64,000 bases of DNA from Paenibacillus sp. NAIST15-1 (GTDB lineage: Bacteria; Bacillota; Bacilli; Paenibacillales; Paenibacillaceae). This document shows, piece by piece, positions 44,721 through 52,476 of this stretch; position 1 is the first letter of the stretch; the number at the start of each line of letters is the position of its first letter. The DNA is taken from contig NZ_BBYF01000002.1 of assembly GCF_001894745.1 (NCBI RefSeq), positions 62,001 to 126,000 on the forward strand, written 5' to 3'. Below the pieces are notes generated by a model. The model had not been told where the DNA came from. It saw only the letters and a list, made by a program, of their open reading frames with translations, and did no database searches. The position numbers and the translations under genes are program-made.

Positions 44721-45671
44721 CTACTTTTTCATCTTCGGATCGAGTGCATCACGCAGCCCGTCGCCGAACATGTTGAATGCAAGCATCGTCAAGCTGATAA
44801 AGAATGCAGGGAATGCGATACGCCATGGATAGACGGTCATCGCCTTCAATGCATCGCTAATCATCGTTCCCCAAGAAGCAGCAGGGGATTGTACACCAAG
44901 CCCGAGGAAGCTAAGAACCGCTTCGCCGAAGATCGATACAGGAATTGCTAAGGTAAGCGTAACGATAATCGGGCCGAGTGAATTGGGAATCAGATGCCGG
45001 AACAAGATCCGTGCTCCCGATGCGCCGAGAGAACGGGAGGCAAGGACGAACTCTTGATTTTTGAGCTGCATCATTTGCCCGCGTACGATCCAGGCCATAT
45101 TAATCCAGCCAGTGAAACAGAGTGCCAATATAATAACGCCAAGACTTGGTTCTAGTACTACTACCAGTAGAATGGCTACAAGAAGGTCGGGAAGTGTGAA
45201 TATAATTTCAGATGCCTTGTTCATGATTTCATCGAGTTTCCCTCCCACATACCCCATAATGCCGCCATATATGACGCCGACAATCAGGTTAATGAGGGCT
45301 GCGGAGAAGCCGACGATAAGTGAAATACGAGCGCCCATCCAGGTACGGGCGAACATGTCGCGGCCGAGATCGTCCGTGCCGAACCAATGCTCTGAGGAAG
45401 GTGGCAAATTCGTCTTGTCCAAATAATTGGTTTCGTAGTCATAAGAAGTTAACATTGGTCCGATGATGGCCATAATAATGAGCAGAACAAGAATAACGAG
45501 GCCTGTCATTGCTGCCCAATTGCTGCGCAATCGAAGCCATGAATCGCGCCAAGCGGATATACTCTCGCGTTCGATCGCCTCCGCCGCATGTTCGTCGATG
45601 TTCGCTTTTTTGAATTGCTCAGGCTTGATAGGGGGCTGCTGCAATGGATTCTGTTTGTTGTAGGTAATCAT
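44721..45671 (-). CDS. oppC: oligopeptide ABC transporter permease (OppC-type)
   Basis: This 316-residue permease has an N-terminal cytosolic extension (about 45 residues), one membrane helix, the external loop with EHWFGTDDLGRDMFAR, which is the OppC hallmark, and five further helices with the EAA coupling loop SRSLGASGARILFRHLIPN. It forms the membrane channel with OppB. Its ATG overlaps the OppB stop by four bases (ATGA); AAAGGAG lies upstream. Confidence 0.94.
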   Translation of the reverse strand: MITYNKQNPLQQPPIKPEQFKKANIDEHAAEAIERESISAWRDSWLRLRSNWAAMTGLVILVLLIIMAIIGPMLTSYDYETNYLDKTNLPPSSEHWFGTDDLGRDMFARTWMGARISLIVGFSAALINLIVGVIYGGIMGYVGGKLDEIMNKASEIIFTLPDLLVAILLVVVLEPSLGVIILALCFTGWINMAWIVRGQMMQLKNQEFVLASRSLGASGARILFRHLIPNSLGPIIVTLTLAIPVSIFGEAVLSFLGLGVQSPAASWGTMISDALKAMTVYPWRIAFPAFFISLTMLAFNMFGDGLRDALDPKMKK

Positions 45672-46606
45672 GCCGCTTTCTCCTTTCCTTTGGCAAGCTT
45701 AATACGAGGATCGATAGCACCATAAGCCAAATCAGTAAGGAAGCGAGCCACCATCAATATAACGCCATAGAACATGGTGATGCCCATGATGAGTGAATAG
45801 TCGCGGTTCGTAATACTCATTACGAATATTTTGCCAAGACCACCGATTCCGAAAATATGCTCCACAATGAATGAACCGGTAACAATACCTGCAGTAAGTG
45901 GGCCAATATACGTAACAACAGGCAAGATTCCGTTGCGTAAAATATGTCTGCGCACAATAACGCCGGCAGACAGACCTTTGGACTTGGCTGTCTTAATATA
46001 ATCAGAATGCAGAACCTCCAGCATACTGGAGCGAGTTAATCTGGCGATGAAAGCAATCGGTAGAGCTGATAGCGCAATGGTGGGCATGACATAGGTGAGG
46101 GGGCCTGCTAGTCCAAAGACAGGCAGTAGCTTCAGTTTCACTCCAAGCACGTATTGCATAAATGAGGCAAGAACAAAGCTTGGGACAGACACGCCAACGA
46201 CAGCGAGTACCATGGAAGACGTATCAATCAGCTTGCGATGCCGCATTGCTGCAGCAATACCGAGTCCTATCCCGATCGTGACGGCTACAATTAATGCACA
46301 GATACCGAGCTTGAGCGAATAGGGGAAGGATTCGCGGATGGCCTGAACGACTTCACGATCCTGCATTTTCATGGAAATACCAAGATCACCTTGAACGAGC
46401 TTGTTCAAATAAACGACATACTGTTCATATAATGGCTTGTCGAGTCCATATTGCTCCATGAGCCTTGCGCGTATTTCTGGAGGAACGGCTTTCTCTGACA
46501 GAAATGGGTCGCCTGGGACAGCCTTCATCAATAGAAAGGTAAGTGTAGCCAGAACCCATAAGGAAATGATGAGATACATTAGCTTGGTAAGGACATAGCG
46601 AATCAC
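45668..46606 (-). CDS. oppB: oligopeptide ABC transporter permease (OppB-type)
   Basis: This 312-residue permease has six helices, the N-terminal MKAVPGDPF motif typical of OppB/DppB, and the coupling loop TAKSKGLSAGVIVRRHILRN. GTG 46606 has AGGAGG upstream at a suitable distance. A stem-loop at 46653-46693 separates it from oppA, which usually gives higher expression of the binding protein than the membrane parts. Confidence 0.94.
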   Translation of the reverse strand: MIRYVLTKLMYLIISLWVLATLTFLLMKAVPGDPFLSEKAVPPEIRARLMEQYGLDKPLYEQYVVYLNKLVQGDLGISMKMQDREVVQAIRESFPYSLKLGICALIVAVTIGIGLGIAAAMRHRKLIDTSSMVLAVVGVSVPSFVLASFMQYVLGVKLKLLPVFGLAGPLTYVMPTIALSALPIAFIARLTRSSMLEVLHSDYIKTAKSKGLSAGVIVRRHILRNGILPVVTYIGPLTAGIVTGSFIVEHIFGIGGLGKIFVMSITNRDYSLIMGITMFYGVILMVARFLTDLAYGAIDPRIKLAKGKEKAA

Positions 46607-46652
46607 ATTCCACCAGCCTCCTGAAGGATAAATTTCAACCTATAATGCTAAA

Positions 46653-46693
46653 GTCGGGATACATATGAACATTGCCTGCATATGTACCCCGAC
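46653..46693 (-). promoter_or_regulatory. intercistronic stem-loop between oppA and oppB
   Basis: GTCGGG-TACATATG pairs with CATATGTA-CCCGAC (one mismatch, 15-bp arms, 11-base loop). There is no following T-run in the direction of transcription, so it more likely protects oppA mRNA or partly attenuates read-through than fully terminates. Confidence 0.6.
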
Positions 46694-46724
46694 TATTTAC
46701 ATGCTCAATGTCACGATCGATCGA

Positions 46725-48446
46725 TTAGTGTTCTGCAATATAACCGCGAGTGAAGTTTATTTGTCCTTGGTAGTCGATAAATACATTTTTGACGTACGGC
46801 TTCTGTAAATGAACATTTGTATGATAGAAAATTGGTATGATCGCCATATCGTCTGCAATCAGCTTCTTCTCAGCTTGCTTAATCAAGTCCATACGTGCAT
46901 TTGGATCCACAGAAATCTTCGCATCTTTCACCAGTTTATCGAATTCAGGATTGTTGTACCCAATATCATTATTGCCGCTGCCAGTCGTATACAGATCGAT
47001 GAATGACATTGGATCATTATAGTCTGTCGTCCAGCCGGCGCGAGCGACTTGATAGTTCAATGCCGTCCGGTTCTTTAGGAAGACACCCCACTCCTGATTT
47101 TCAACCTTTACTTTCAGTCCAAGCGTATTTTTCCACATATTCGCGACGGCTACAGCAACTTTCTTATGCATTTCATTGGTATTGTGAGCGAGTGTAAATT
47201 CAGGCATTTCTGTCAATCCGGATTCCTTCAAGCCTTTTTCGAGAAGAGCCTTTGCTTCAGCGGCATCTTCCTTGAAATAGGCGGTATCGTCGGTTTCATT
47301 GCGATACTCATCATTTAATCCTGCGATACCTTTCGCAACAATACCAAATGCAGGTGTTTGACCACCAAGCGTGACTTTTTCAACAATTTGCTTACGATCA
47401 ATAGCCATTGCCAGTGCCTTGCGAATATTGACATTGTCGAATGGCTTCTGCTTATTGTTGAACAGGTAGTAATACGAGGCAGCAATACCTTTGATATGAA
47501 GCTCATCTGGCTTCGACTCCTTCAGCATCGCAATTTGGTCGACCGGAATTTCACCAGTCGGCTGACCTGCGAATTCAAGTGCTCCCGTTTCATACATGCT
47601 TACTTCGGTACCAGGATCCTCGACAATTGTAATTTGTACTTTCGTAAATTTGATTTCATCTTTTGCATAGTAGTGTTCGTTTGGAACCAGTTCAAGTGAG
47701 TTTTGATGCTTCCAGTCTGCCATTTTGAATGGGCCGTTCGATATGATAGTACTTGCCTCAGAAGCCCATTTTGAATCGCGGGCATCCGTGTGTACAGGGT
47801 AGTAGGATTGGAAGGAAAGTAAACTTAAGAAGTAAGCAGTTGGAGTCGTGAGTTCGACTTCCAACGTGTAATCGTCAGTGGCTTTTACTGCTACGGAATT
47901 TGGATCTGTGGATTTCTTCGTGTTGTAATCTTCAGCACCTTTGATGTAGTACAGCTGATAGGCATATGGTGGAGCTGGCAACATCTTAGGATCGAGAACA
48001 CGTTTCCAAGCGTTCTCGTAATCTTTTGCTTTTACAGGATCGCCGTTCGACCATTTGGCATCTTTGCGGAGATGGAAGACATACTTCGTCTTAGTAGCAT
48101 CTTCTTCCCAGCTCTCTGCGGTACCTGGAATAACTTTTCCGTGCTCATCCAATCGTGTGAGCCCTTCAAAGATATGGCTCAATACTTGGAAGGAAGTCGT
48201 ATCCTGAGATGTACCAGGATCAAGGGAAGGAGGATCACTCTTCATGTTGAAGCGGAAGGTCTGATCTGAGGCGAGTGCCACGTCCTTGTTCTCTTCTTTT
48301 TTCTCACCTGTCCCGCTGTCGCCAGGTTTCTGAGTCTCGCTCGGCTTGGACTCAGGGGCAGGCGTGCTGCTGCTTCCGCAAGCGCTTACAAACGCACTTA
48401 TTGCCAGTAAAAGCGTCAACATAAGCATCATGGATCTACGTTTCAT
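46725..48446 (-). CDS. oppA: oligopeptide ABC transporter substrate-binding lipoprotein (OppA-type)
   Basis: This 573-residue extracellular lipoprotein has a signal peptide with lipobox VSACG, a Pro/Ser/Thr/Lys/Glu spacer, then the SBP_bac_5 fold (FRFNMKSDPPSLDPGTSQDT, LRKDAKWSNGDPVKAKDYEN, NVNIRKALAMAIDRKQIVEK, NYQVARAGWTTDYNDPMSFI). It captures oligopeptides, which can serve as nutrients or signals for sporulation and competence in Bacillota. It is first in its operon. A GAGAGGGG lies about 13 bases before the ATG, farther than usual. Confidence 0.94.
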   Translation of the reverse strand: MKRRSMMLMLTLLLAISAFVSACGSSSTPAPESKPSETQKPGDSGTGEKKEENKDVALASDQTFRFNMKSDPPSLDPGTSQDTTSFQVLSHIFEGLTRLDEHGKVIPGTAESWEEDATKTKYVFHLRKDAKWSNGDPVKAKDYENAWKRVLDPKMLPAPPYAYQLYYIKGAEDYNTKKSTDPNSVAVKATDDYTLEVELTTPTAYFLSLLSFQSYYPVHTDARDSKWASEASTIISNGPFKMADWKHQNSLELVPNEHYYAKDEIKFTKVQITIVEDPGTEVSMYETGALEFAGQPTGEIPVDQIAMLKESKPDELHIKGIAASYYYLFNNKQKPFDNVNIRKALAMAIDRKQIVEKVTLGGQTPAFGIVAKGIAGLNDEYRNETDDTAYFKEDAAEAKALLEKGLKESGLTEMPEFTLAHNTNEMHKKVAVAVANMWKNTLGLKVKVENQEWGVFLKNRTALNYQVARAGWTTDYNDPMSFIDLYTTGSGNNDIGYNNPEFDKLVKDAKISVDPNARMDLIKQAEKKLIADDMAIIPIFYHTNVHLQKPYVKNVFIDYQGQINFTRGYIAEH

Positions 48447-48629
48447 ACGTGTACAGTTCCCCTCTCAATGGAATAATCGTTTACACCATACGCCAACCTT
48501 ACTAGATGCAGGTCAGAGGAGATAATTGACACCTGGTTTGTACCATATACTACCATAATGTTAGGGGTTCGTCTTTATATTTTTCGATGATTTTATAAAA
48601 AATTTATCAAATTCGTAACGATTACCGCA

Positions 48630-48656
48630 TTGACAGCATGCCAATTAAGGTACAAT
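48630..48656 (+). promoter_or_regulatory. possible promoter of the Nudix gene
   Basis: A perfect TTGACA at 48630-48635 and TACAAT at 48651-48656 are only 15 bases apart, a short spacer. A second TTGACA lies at about 48528. Confidence 0.35.
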
Positions 48657-48694
48657 TAACTGTTAGAATACTTTTATCAAGGGAGGGAAGAAAC

Positions 48695-49171
48695 ATGAAG
48701 CCCATACGAAATTCAGCGAAGGCAATCATATTAAAAGACGGGAATGTACTGCTTACGAAAAATAAGGATCATGAAGGCTTTTTCTATCTGTTCCCCGGAG
48801 GTGGCCAGGAACATGGAGAGCAGCTAAGTGAAGCGTTGAAGCGGGAATGTATGGAAGAAATAGGTTGTCATATCCGAGTACGCAACCTGGCGTACGTTCG
48901 TGAGTACATCGGTAAAAATCATCAGTTTGCACAATGGGATGCCGATATCCATCAGGTTGAGTTTTATTTTGTTGCTGAACTTGATGAGCGTATTTCTCCG
49001 ACAGAGCAAGAGGCTCAGATCTTTGCAGGAACGAATCCTGACGAGTATCAGGTTGGTGTAGAGTGGGTTGCCTTATCAGCGCTAGATCACATTCGAGTCT
49101 ATCCTGCACAATTGATACCCAAGCTGCAAGGTAAAGGGGAAAAAGACGTCTACATGGGAGACACGAATTAA
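48695..49171 (+). CDS. Nudix hydrolase
   Basis: This 158-residue enzyme has a canonical Nudix box (G-x5-E-x7-REUxEExGU) in GGGQEHGEQLSEALKRECME followed by EIG. It should hydrolyse a nucleoside diphosphate linked to another group; the His-rich insert GKNHQFAQWDADIHQVEFYF resembles the family of ADP-ribose/8-oxo type MutT proteins in Bacillota, but the substrate is unknown. GGGAGGG lies shortly before ATG 48695. A terminator at 49229-49265 follows. Confidence 0.92.
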   Translation: MKPIRNSAKAIILKDGNVLLTKNKDHEGFFYLFPGGGQEHGEQLSEALKRECMEEIGCHIRVRNLAYVREYIGKNHQFAQWDADIHQVEFYFVAELDERISPTEQEAQIFAGTNPDEYQVGVEWVALSALDHIRVYPAQLIPKLQGKGEKDVYMGDTN

Positions 49172-49228
49172 TTAATACGCAAACATTTAACTTTCAGTAA
49201 TTATGAATAGTGTGGAAGGCTAGATCTG

Positions 49229-49265
49229 GGATGAGGAGCTCGATAGAGCTGCCTTATCCTTTTTT
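49229..49265 (+). terminator. Rho-independent terminator after the Nudix gene
   Basis: GGATGAGGAGCTC and GAGCTGCCTTATCC form an interrupted stem around GATA, followed by six T residues. Confidence 0.85.
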
Positions 49266-49285
49266 AATTGGCAGAAGATTGCTGC

Positions 49286-49333
49286 TTGCGAAATGCAACG
49301 ACTCCCACTATAATGATAATGATTATCAATATC
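49286..49333 (+). promoter_or_regulatory. promoter with Fur box before the flavodoxin gene
   Basis: TTGCGA at 49286-49291 and a perfect TATAAT at 49309-49314 have a 17-base spacer. Directly adjoining the -10 is GATAATGATTATCAATATC (49315-49333), which matches the 19-base Fur box consensus at 18 positions. Iron-replete Fur should therefore block transcription. Confidence 0.85.
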
Positions 49334-49368
49334 ATATTATGTACATAAATAAGTTGGAGGTTATATAC

Positions 49369-49812
49369 ATGAGCACATTGTTAATTTATGCGAGTATGAC
49401 GGGGAATACAGAAGAAATGGCGGAAGCTGTAGCCGAAGGCGTCAAAGGAACTGATGAGGAGCTTACGATGAAGGAAGTCATGGATGCCTATGCATCGGAG
49501 ATGGCAGATTACGATGGAATTCTGCTTGGCGCGTACACATGGGGGGATGGTGAACTGCCCGATGAATTCCTTGATTTTTTCGATGAGATGGATGATGTGG
49601 ATCTGACGGGCAAGAAGGCGGCCGTGTTTGGTTCTTGTGATTCTTCGTACGCACAATATGGTGCAGCAGTGGACATTCTCATTGAGAAGCTGCGTCAGCG
49701 CGGCTGCGAGGTTGTGTTGGATGGCTTGAAGGTAGAATTGACGCCTAAGGCTGACGAGAAGGAACTGTGTAGACAATTCGGGAATGCTTTCGTTGGCAAG
49801 CTTCGTTCATAA
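49369..49812 (+). CDS. flavodoxin
   Basis: This 147-residue electron carrier has the FMN phosphate loop SMTGNTEEMAEAV at the N-terminus and the flavin-stacking loops GAYTWGDGELPDEFLDF and FGSCDSSYAQYGAAVDIL. Length and acidity match short-chain flavodoxins (YkuN/YkuP of Bacillus), which replace ferredoxin under iron limitation. The Fur box in its promoter agrees with that role. TTGGAGG precedes ATG 49369. Confidence 0.95.
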   Translation: MSTLLIYASMTGNTEEMAEAVAEGVKGTDEELTMKEVMDAYASEMADYDGILLGAYTWGDGELPDEFLDFFDEMDDVDLTGKKAAVFGSCDSSYAQYGAAVDILIEKLRQRGCEVVLDGLKVELTPKADEKELCRQFGNAFVGKLRS

Positions 49813-49888
49813 TCAGGTCTAGTTCTGCCTCTGTTATTTCGTAATCATCCAAAGAGATAATTCTAATAACAGCATCTAAAACAGACAT

Positions 49889-49930
49889 CAGCTCGTGTCC
49901 TTATTGAAGGTAACGGGCTGTTTGTCTTTG
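49889..49930 (+). terminator. probable terminator after the flavodoxin gene
   Basis: CAGCTCGTGTCCTT and AAGGTAACGGGCTG form an imperfect stem with a 4-base loop, extended outward by AAACAG/CTGTTT, followed by GTCTTTGTC. Confidence 0.5.
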
Positions 49931-50042
49931 TCACGTTGAAGATAGAGATAGAGATAGGGTGTGGTTAGACAATAGCGGGCGGTTATGGCATGATCTTGTG
50001 TAGATGAATAAGGTGAACCCCAGATTCATAAGGAGGGAAATC

Positions 50043-50621
50043 ATGATGCGCAAGACCGAACTGTTCTTTCCCGTTCCAGTCCTAGAGACAGCCCGTACAC
50101 GTATGAAGGGAATGACGCTTCAGGATGCTGAAGATATGTTTGAATATGCCTCTGACGAAGAGATTTCGCGGTTTGCAACATGGCCTGCTCACCAGACGAT
50201 TGCTGATTCGCAGCGTATTCTGAACTGGATTATCCAGCGTTATAGTCGCGGAGAGATTGCTCCGTGGGGAATTTACTGCAAGCAGTCGGAGCGGCTTATC
50301 GGCACATGCGGCTTTGGGAATTGGAATCAGCAGCATGCACGTGCCGAGATCGGCTATGCGTTGTCCAGATCCTGCTGGGGACATGGCCTCATGACAGAGG
50401 TTGTGAACGAGGTGATTCGTTATGGATTTACTTCGATGAAGCTTGTACGGATTGAAGCTAGATGCTATCCAGATAATACTGCCTCGATTCGCGTGTTGGA
50501 GAAGTGCGGTTTTCAGCAGGAGGGAGTGCTTCGTAAGCATATTTTTGCAAAAGGGCGCTACGAGGATGTTCATTTGTTCTCCATTATTAATGATGACTTA
50601 TTGGATGGGCAGCAAGCATAA
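50043..50621 (+). CDS. GNAT-family acetyltransferase (RimJ/RimL-like)
   Basis: This 192-residue protein matches the RimJ/RimL subgroup: TARTRMKGMTLQDAEDMFEY near the N-terminus, APWGIYCKQSERLIGTCGFG, RAEIGYALSRSCWGHGLMTE (motif A) and NTASIRVLEKCGFQQEGVLR (motif B). Such enzymes acetylate protein N-termini or small molecules. AGGAGGG lies five bases before ATG 50043 (a second ATG follows directly). A terminator follows. Confidence 0.92.
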   Translation: MMRKTELFFPVPVLETARTRMKGMTLQDAEDMFEYASDEEISRFATWPAHQTIADSQRILNWIIQRYSRGEIAPWGIYCKQSERLIGTCGFGNWNQQHARAEIGYALSRSCWGHGLMTEVVNEVIRYGFTSMKLVRIEARCYPDNTASIRVLEKCGFQQEGVLRKHIFAKGRYEDVHLFSIINDDLLDGQQA

Positions 50622-50622
50622 A

Positions 50623-50661
50623 AAAGAGCAGTACAGGTAAGAACAGCCCGTATTGCTCTTT
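50623..50661. terminator. terminator between convergent genes
   Basis: AAAGAGCA pairs with TGCTCTTT around a partly paired 22-base loop directly after the acetyltransferase stop; it may also serve the minus-strand stalk-domain gene. Confidence 0.65.
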
Positions 50662-50717
50662 CAGATTTCAGATCTATTCGCTCTATGGAATTATTGCTGC
50701 GTACATTATCCAACCTT

Positions 50718-51206
50718 CTACCAATTGTTGAGCAGGGTAACGGTTTTCGTTTTGCTATCCCAGTCAAATTGATAAGTAAATACATTCTGCAGAAGACGAA
50801 GCGGGATAAAGGTTTTATTGTTAATAATTTGAGGGAATGTCGTGAGCACCGTATCCTTGCCATTCACCTTCATCTTGCCAGTTAGTGAACTCCACGTAAT
50901 ATCTGATTTGTCCCCTTCAATATATACAGTATGGCTGTATGATTCCCATCGTACCTTCAAATTCAAATGCGTGCTTAGATCCTTAATAGGGATATATGTC
51001 AGCCCATTCTCAATCATGGCGTCATGGGATAAAATATTCCCATCCGTATCTACCACACGGACGACCGGAATCGGAGCCGGTTGCATTTGAACCTTATGCG
51101 CGGCACCATCACCAGCATAGGCTAAACTTGAACCAAGCAGTGTTATAAGTAGACAGCCTACTAGAATGGATAGGCTGTATTTCAATGTACGAGTAACATC
51201 TTTCAT
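50718..51206 (-). CDS. secreted stalk-domain (copper-amine-oxidase N-like) protein
   Basis: This 162-residue protein has a signal peptide ending SLAYA before Gly-Asp and a stalk domain: MIENGLTYIPIKDLSTHLNL, RWESYSHTVYIEGDKSDITW and KTFIPLRLLQNVF followed by FDWDSKTKTVTLL. This domain is common at the cell surface of Paenibacillus, usually attached to other domains; here it stands alone. A terminator lies downstream. AAAGGGGG is about 13 bases before the ATG. The role is unknown. Confidence 0.85.
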   Translation of the reverse strand: MKDVTRTLKYSLSILVGCLLITLLGSSLAYAGDGAAHKVQMQPAPIPVVRVVDTDGNILSHDAMIENGLTYIPIKDLSTHLNLKVRWESYSHTVYIEGDKSDITWSSLTGKMKVNGKDTVLTTFPQIINNKTFIPLRLLQNVFTYQFDWDSKTKTVTLLNNW

Positions 51207-51374
51207 GTAAGCCCGAAACCCCCTTTAACAATAATAACGATGATAGAATGAAAAAGTTGCAACATTTAGAAGTCTTTTTTAATCTGGACAAGTACGGAAA
51301 CGACGTGAGAAAATAAAAAACATGATTCAAAGCTGTAATTGGTATAACAACGATTTCCTATGGGGGAGTTCACG

Positions 51375-52166
51375 TTGGATAAAATTATCATCATCTCCTT
51401 ACTAACTATGCTTATCCATTTATTTGAGACATTGTCCTATGCGGTTCGCTACGCGGGCGTACGTACAGGTAGACTTGCAGTTGCTCTATCATTAACTGGC
51501 ATAATTGTCCTTGTATCTCGAACTTCGAATTTGCTTCAGGGCCCAATGACGGGGAAAATTATCGATTATGCAAAGCAGCATCCGGAATTCGATTTGGAAG
51601 GCCAGTTCCGTATTGTAATCGGCTCATCAACGGTAGGAACGCTGCTGGCAATGCTCTTTTTTCCAACGGCTGTCTTGATTGCAACTAGAGTGATACGTCA
51701 TATGGAAGTGTCGGGCTCTATTCCGAAATTGATTTCATCCGTATCCCTCGATCAGATTCGGCATGTGAAGCATCATCTGCGAACGCCAACATGGAACATG
51801 CTCCGCTCGCTGCGGATCATGGGAATTCCGAAGCGCTTGCTGCTATTGAATTGTCTGGTCACCAGCATCTATACGATCGGGGTTCTGGCAGCGCTGTACG
51901 CATCTGCTTTGAATCCAGAGTATAGTACGGCCGCCTCGCAATCATCTGGACTAATTAACGGACTAGCTACGATCATACTCACGATCTTCGTCGATCCGCA
52001 AATGGCAATGCTTACCGATCGCGCAATGGGCGATGCTACAGAACGGAATCGCTTAGGTAAAATATTTGCGCTCTTGATGTTCTCAAGAGCGGTAGGTACG
52101 ATTATCGCTCAGTTGCTGTTCTATCCAGCTGCTGCATGGATTGCTTGGGTCGTTCAAGTCATCTAG
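51375..52166 (+). CDS. amj: lipid II flippase Amj family protein
   Basis: This 263-residue membrane protein has six to eight hydrophobic helices and matches Amj (YdaH): LLTMLIHLFETLSYAVRYAG at the N-terminus, VLVSRTSNLLQGPMTGKIID, and the C-terminal DPQMAMLTDRAMGDATERNR. Amj is the alternate lipid II flippase of Bacillus, able to replace MurJ and resistant to some envelope toxins. I chose TTG 51375 because GGGGGAG lies six bases upstream; an ATG at 51360 overlaps that site. It is monocistronic with a terminator at 52253-52284. Confidence 0.92.
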   Translation: MDKIIIISLLTMLIHLFETLSYAVRYAGVRTGRLAVALSLTGIIVLVSRTSNLLQGPMTGKIIDYAKQHPEFDLEGQFRIVIGSSTVGTLLAMLFFPTAVLIATRVIRHMEVSGSIPKLISSVSLDQIRHVKHHLRTPTWNMLRSLRIMGIPKRLLLLNCLVTSIYTIGVLAALYASALNPEYSTAASQSSGLINGLATIILTIFVDPQMAMLTDRAMGDATERNRLGKIFALLMFSRAVGTIIAQLLFYPAAAWIAWVVQVI

Positions 52167-52252
52167 GTGATGAACTCGCGTTCGACAAATTGTCATTACC
52201 CATATTTATGAAAAATGAACCGTTCTTCTCCGTGAATCCCAACGAAATACAT

Positions 52253-52284
52253 GCCTGCTCAATGAATCAAAGGGCAGGTTTTTT
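52253..52284 (+). terminator. Rho-independent terminator after amj
   Basis: CCTGC pairs with GCAGG around a 15-base loop, followed by six T residues; the short stem makes it moderate in strength. Confidence 0.7.
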
Positions 52285-52299
52285 GTTGTTGATTTCTTG

Positions 52300-52317
52300 C
52301 AAATAGGTCAAATAGGT
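52300..52317. repeat. two tandem CAAATAGGT copies
   Basis: CAAATAGGT occurs twice in tandem, at 52300-52308 and 52309-52317, in the 310-base gap before the FAD enzyme gene. Nothing else was recognised in the gap apart from the amj terminator. The repeat may be a regulator site. Confidence 0.35.
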
Positions 52318-52476
52318 TCCAAATCTATGATGAAAAATGGTAGAAAGAGGCACGTTTCTAACTTACATTCTGTTTTTCTTGTAGATCTGCGTTGAGAGGT
52401 GTTGTAATCCGTCGATTTATAGTAATATGAAACTAGTTTATTTTTCCAATGATAATAACGGAATAGGAGTGCTCAA

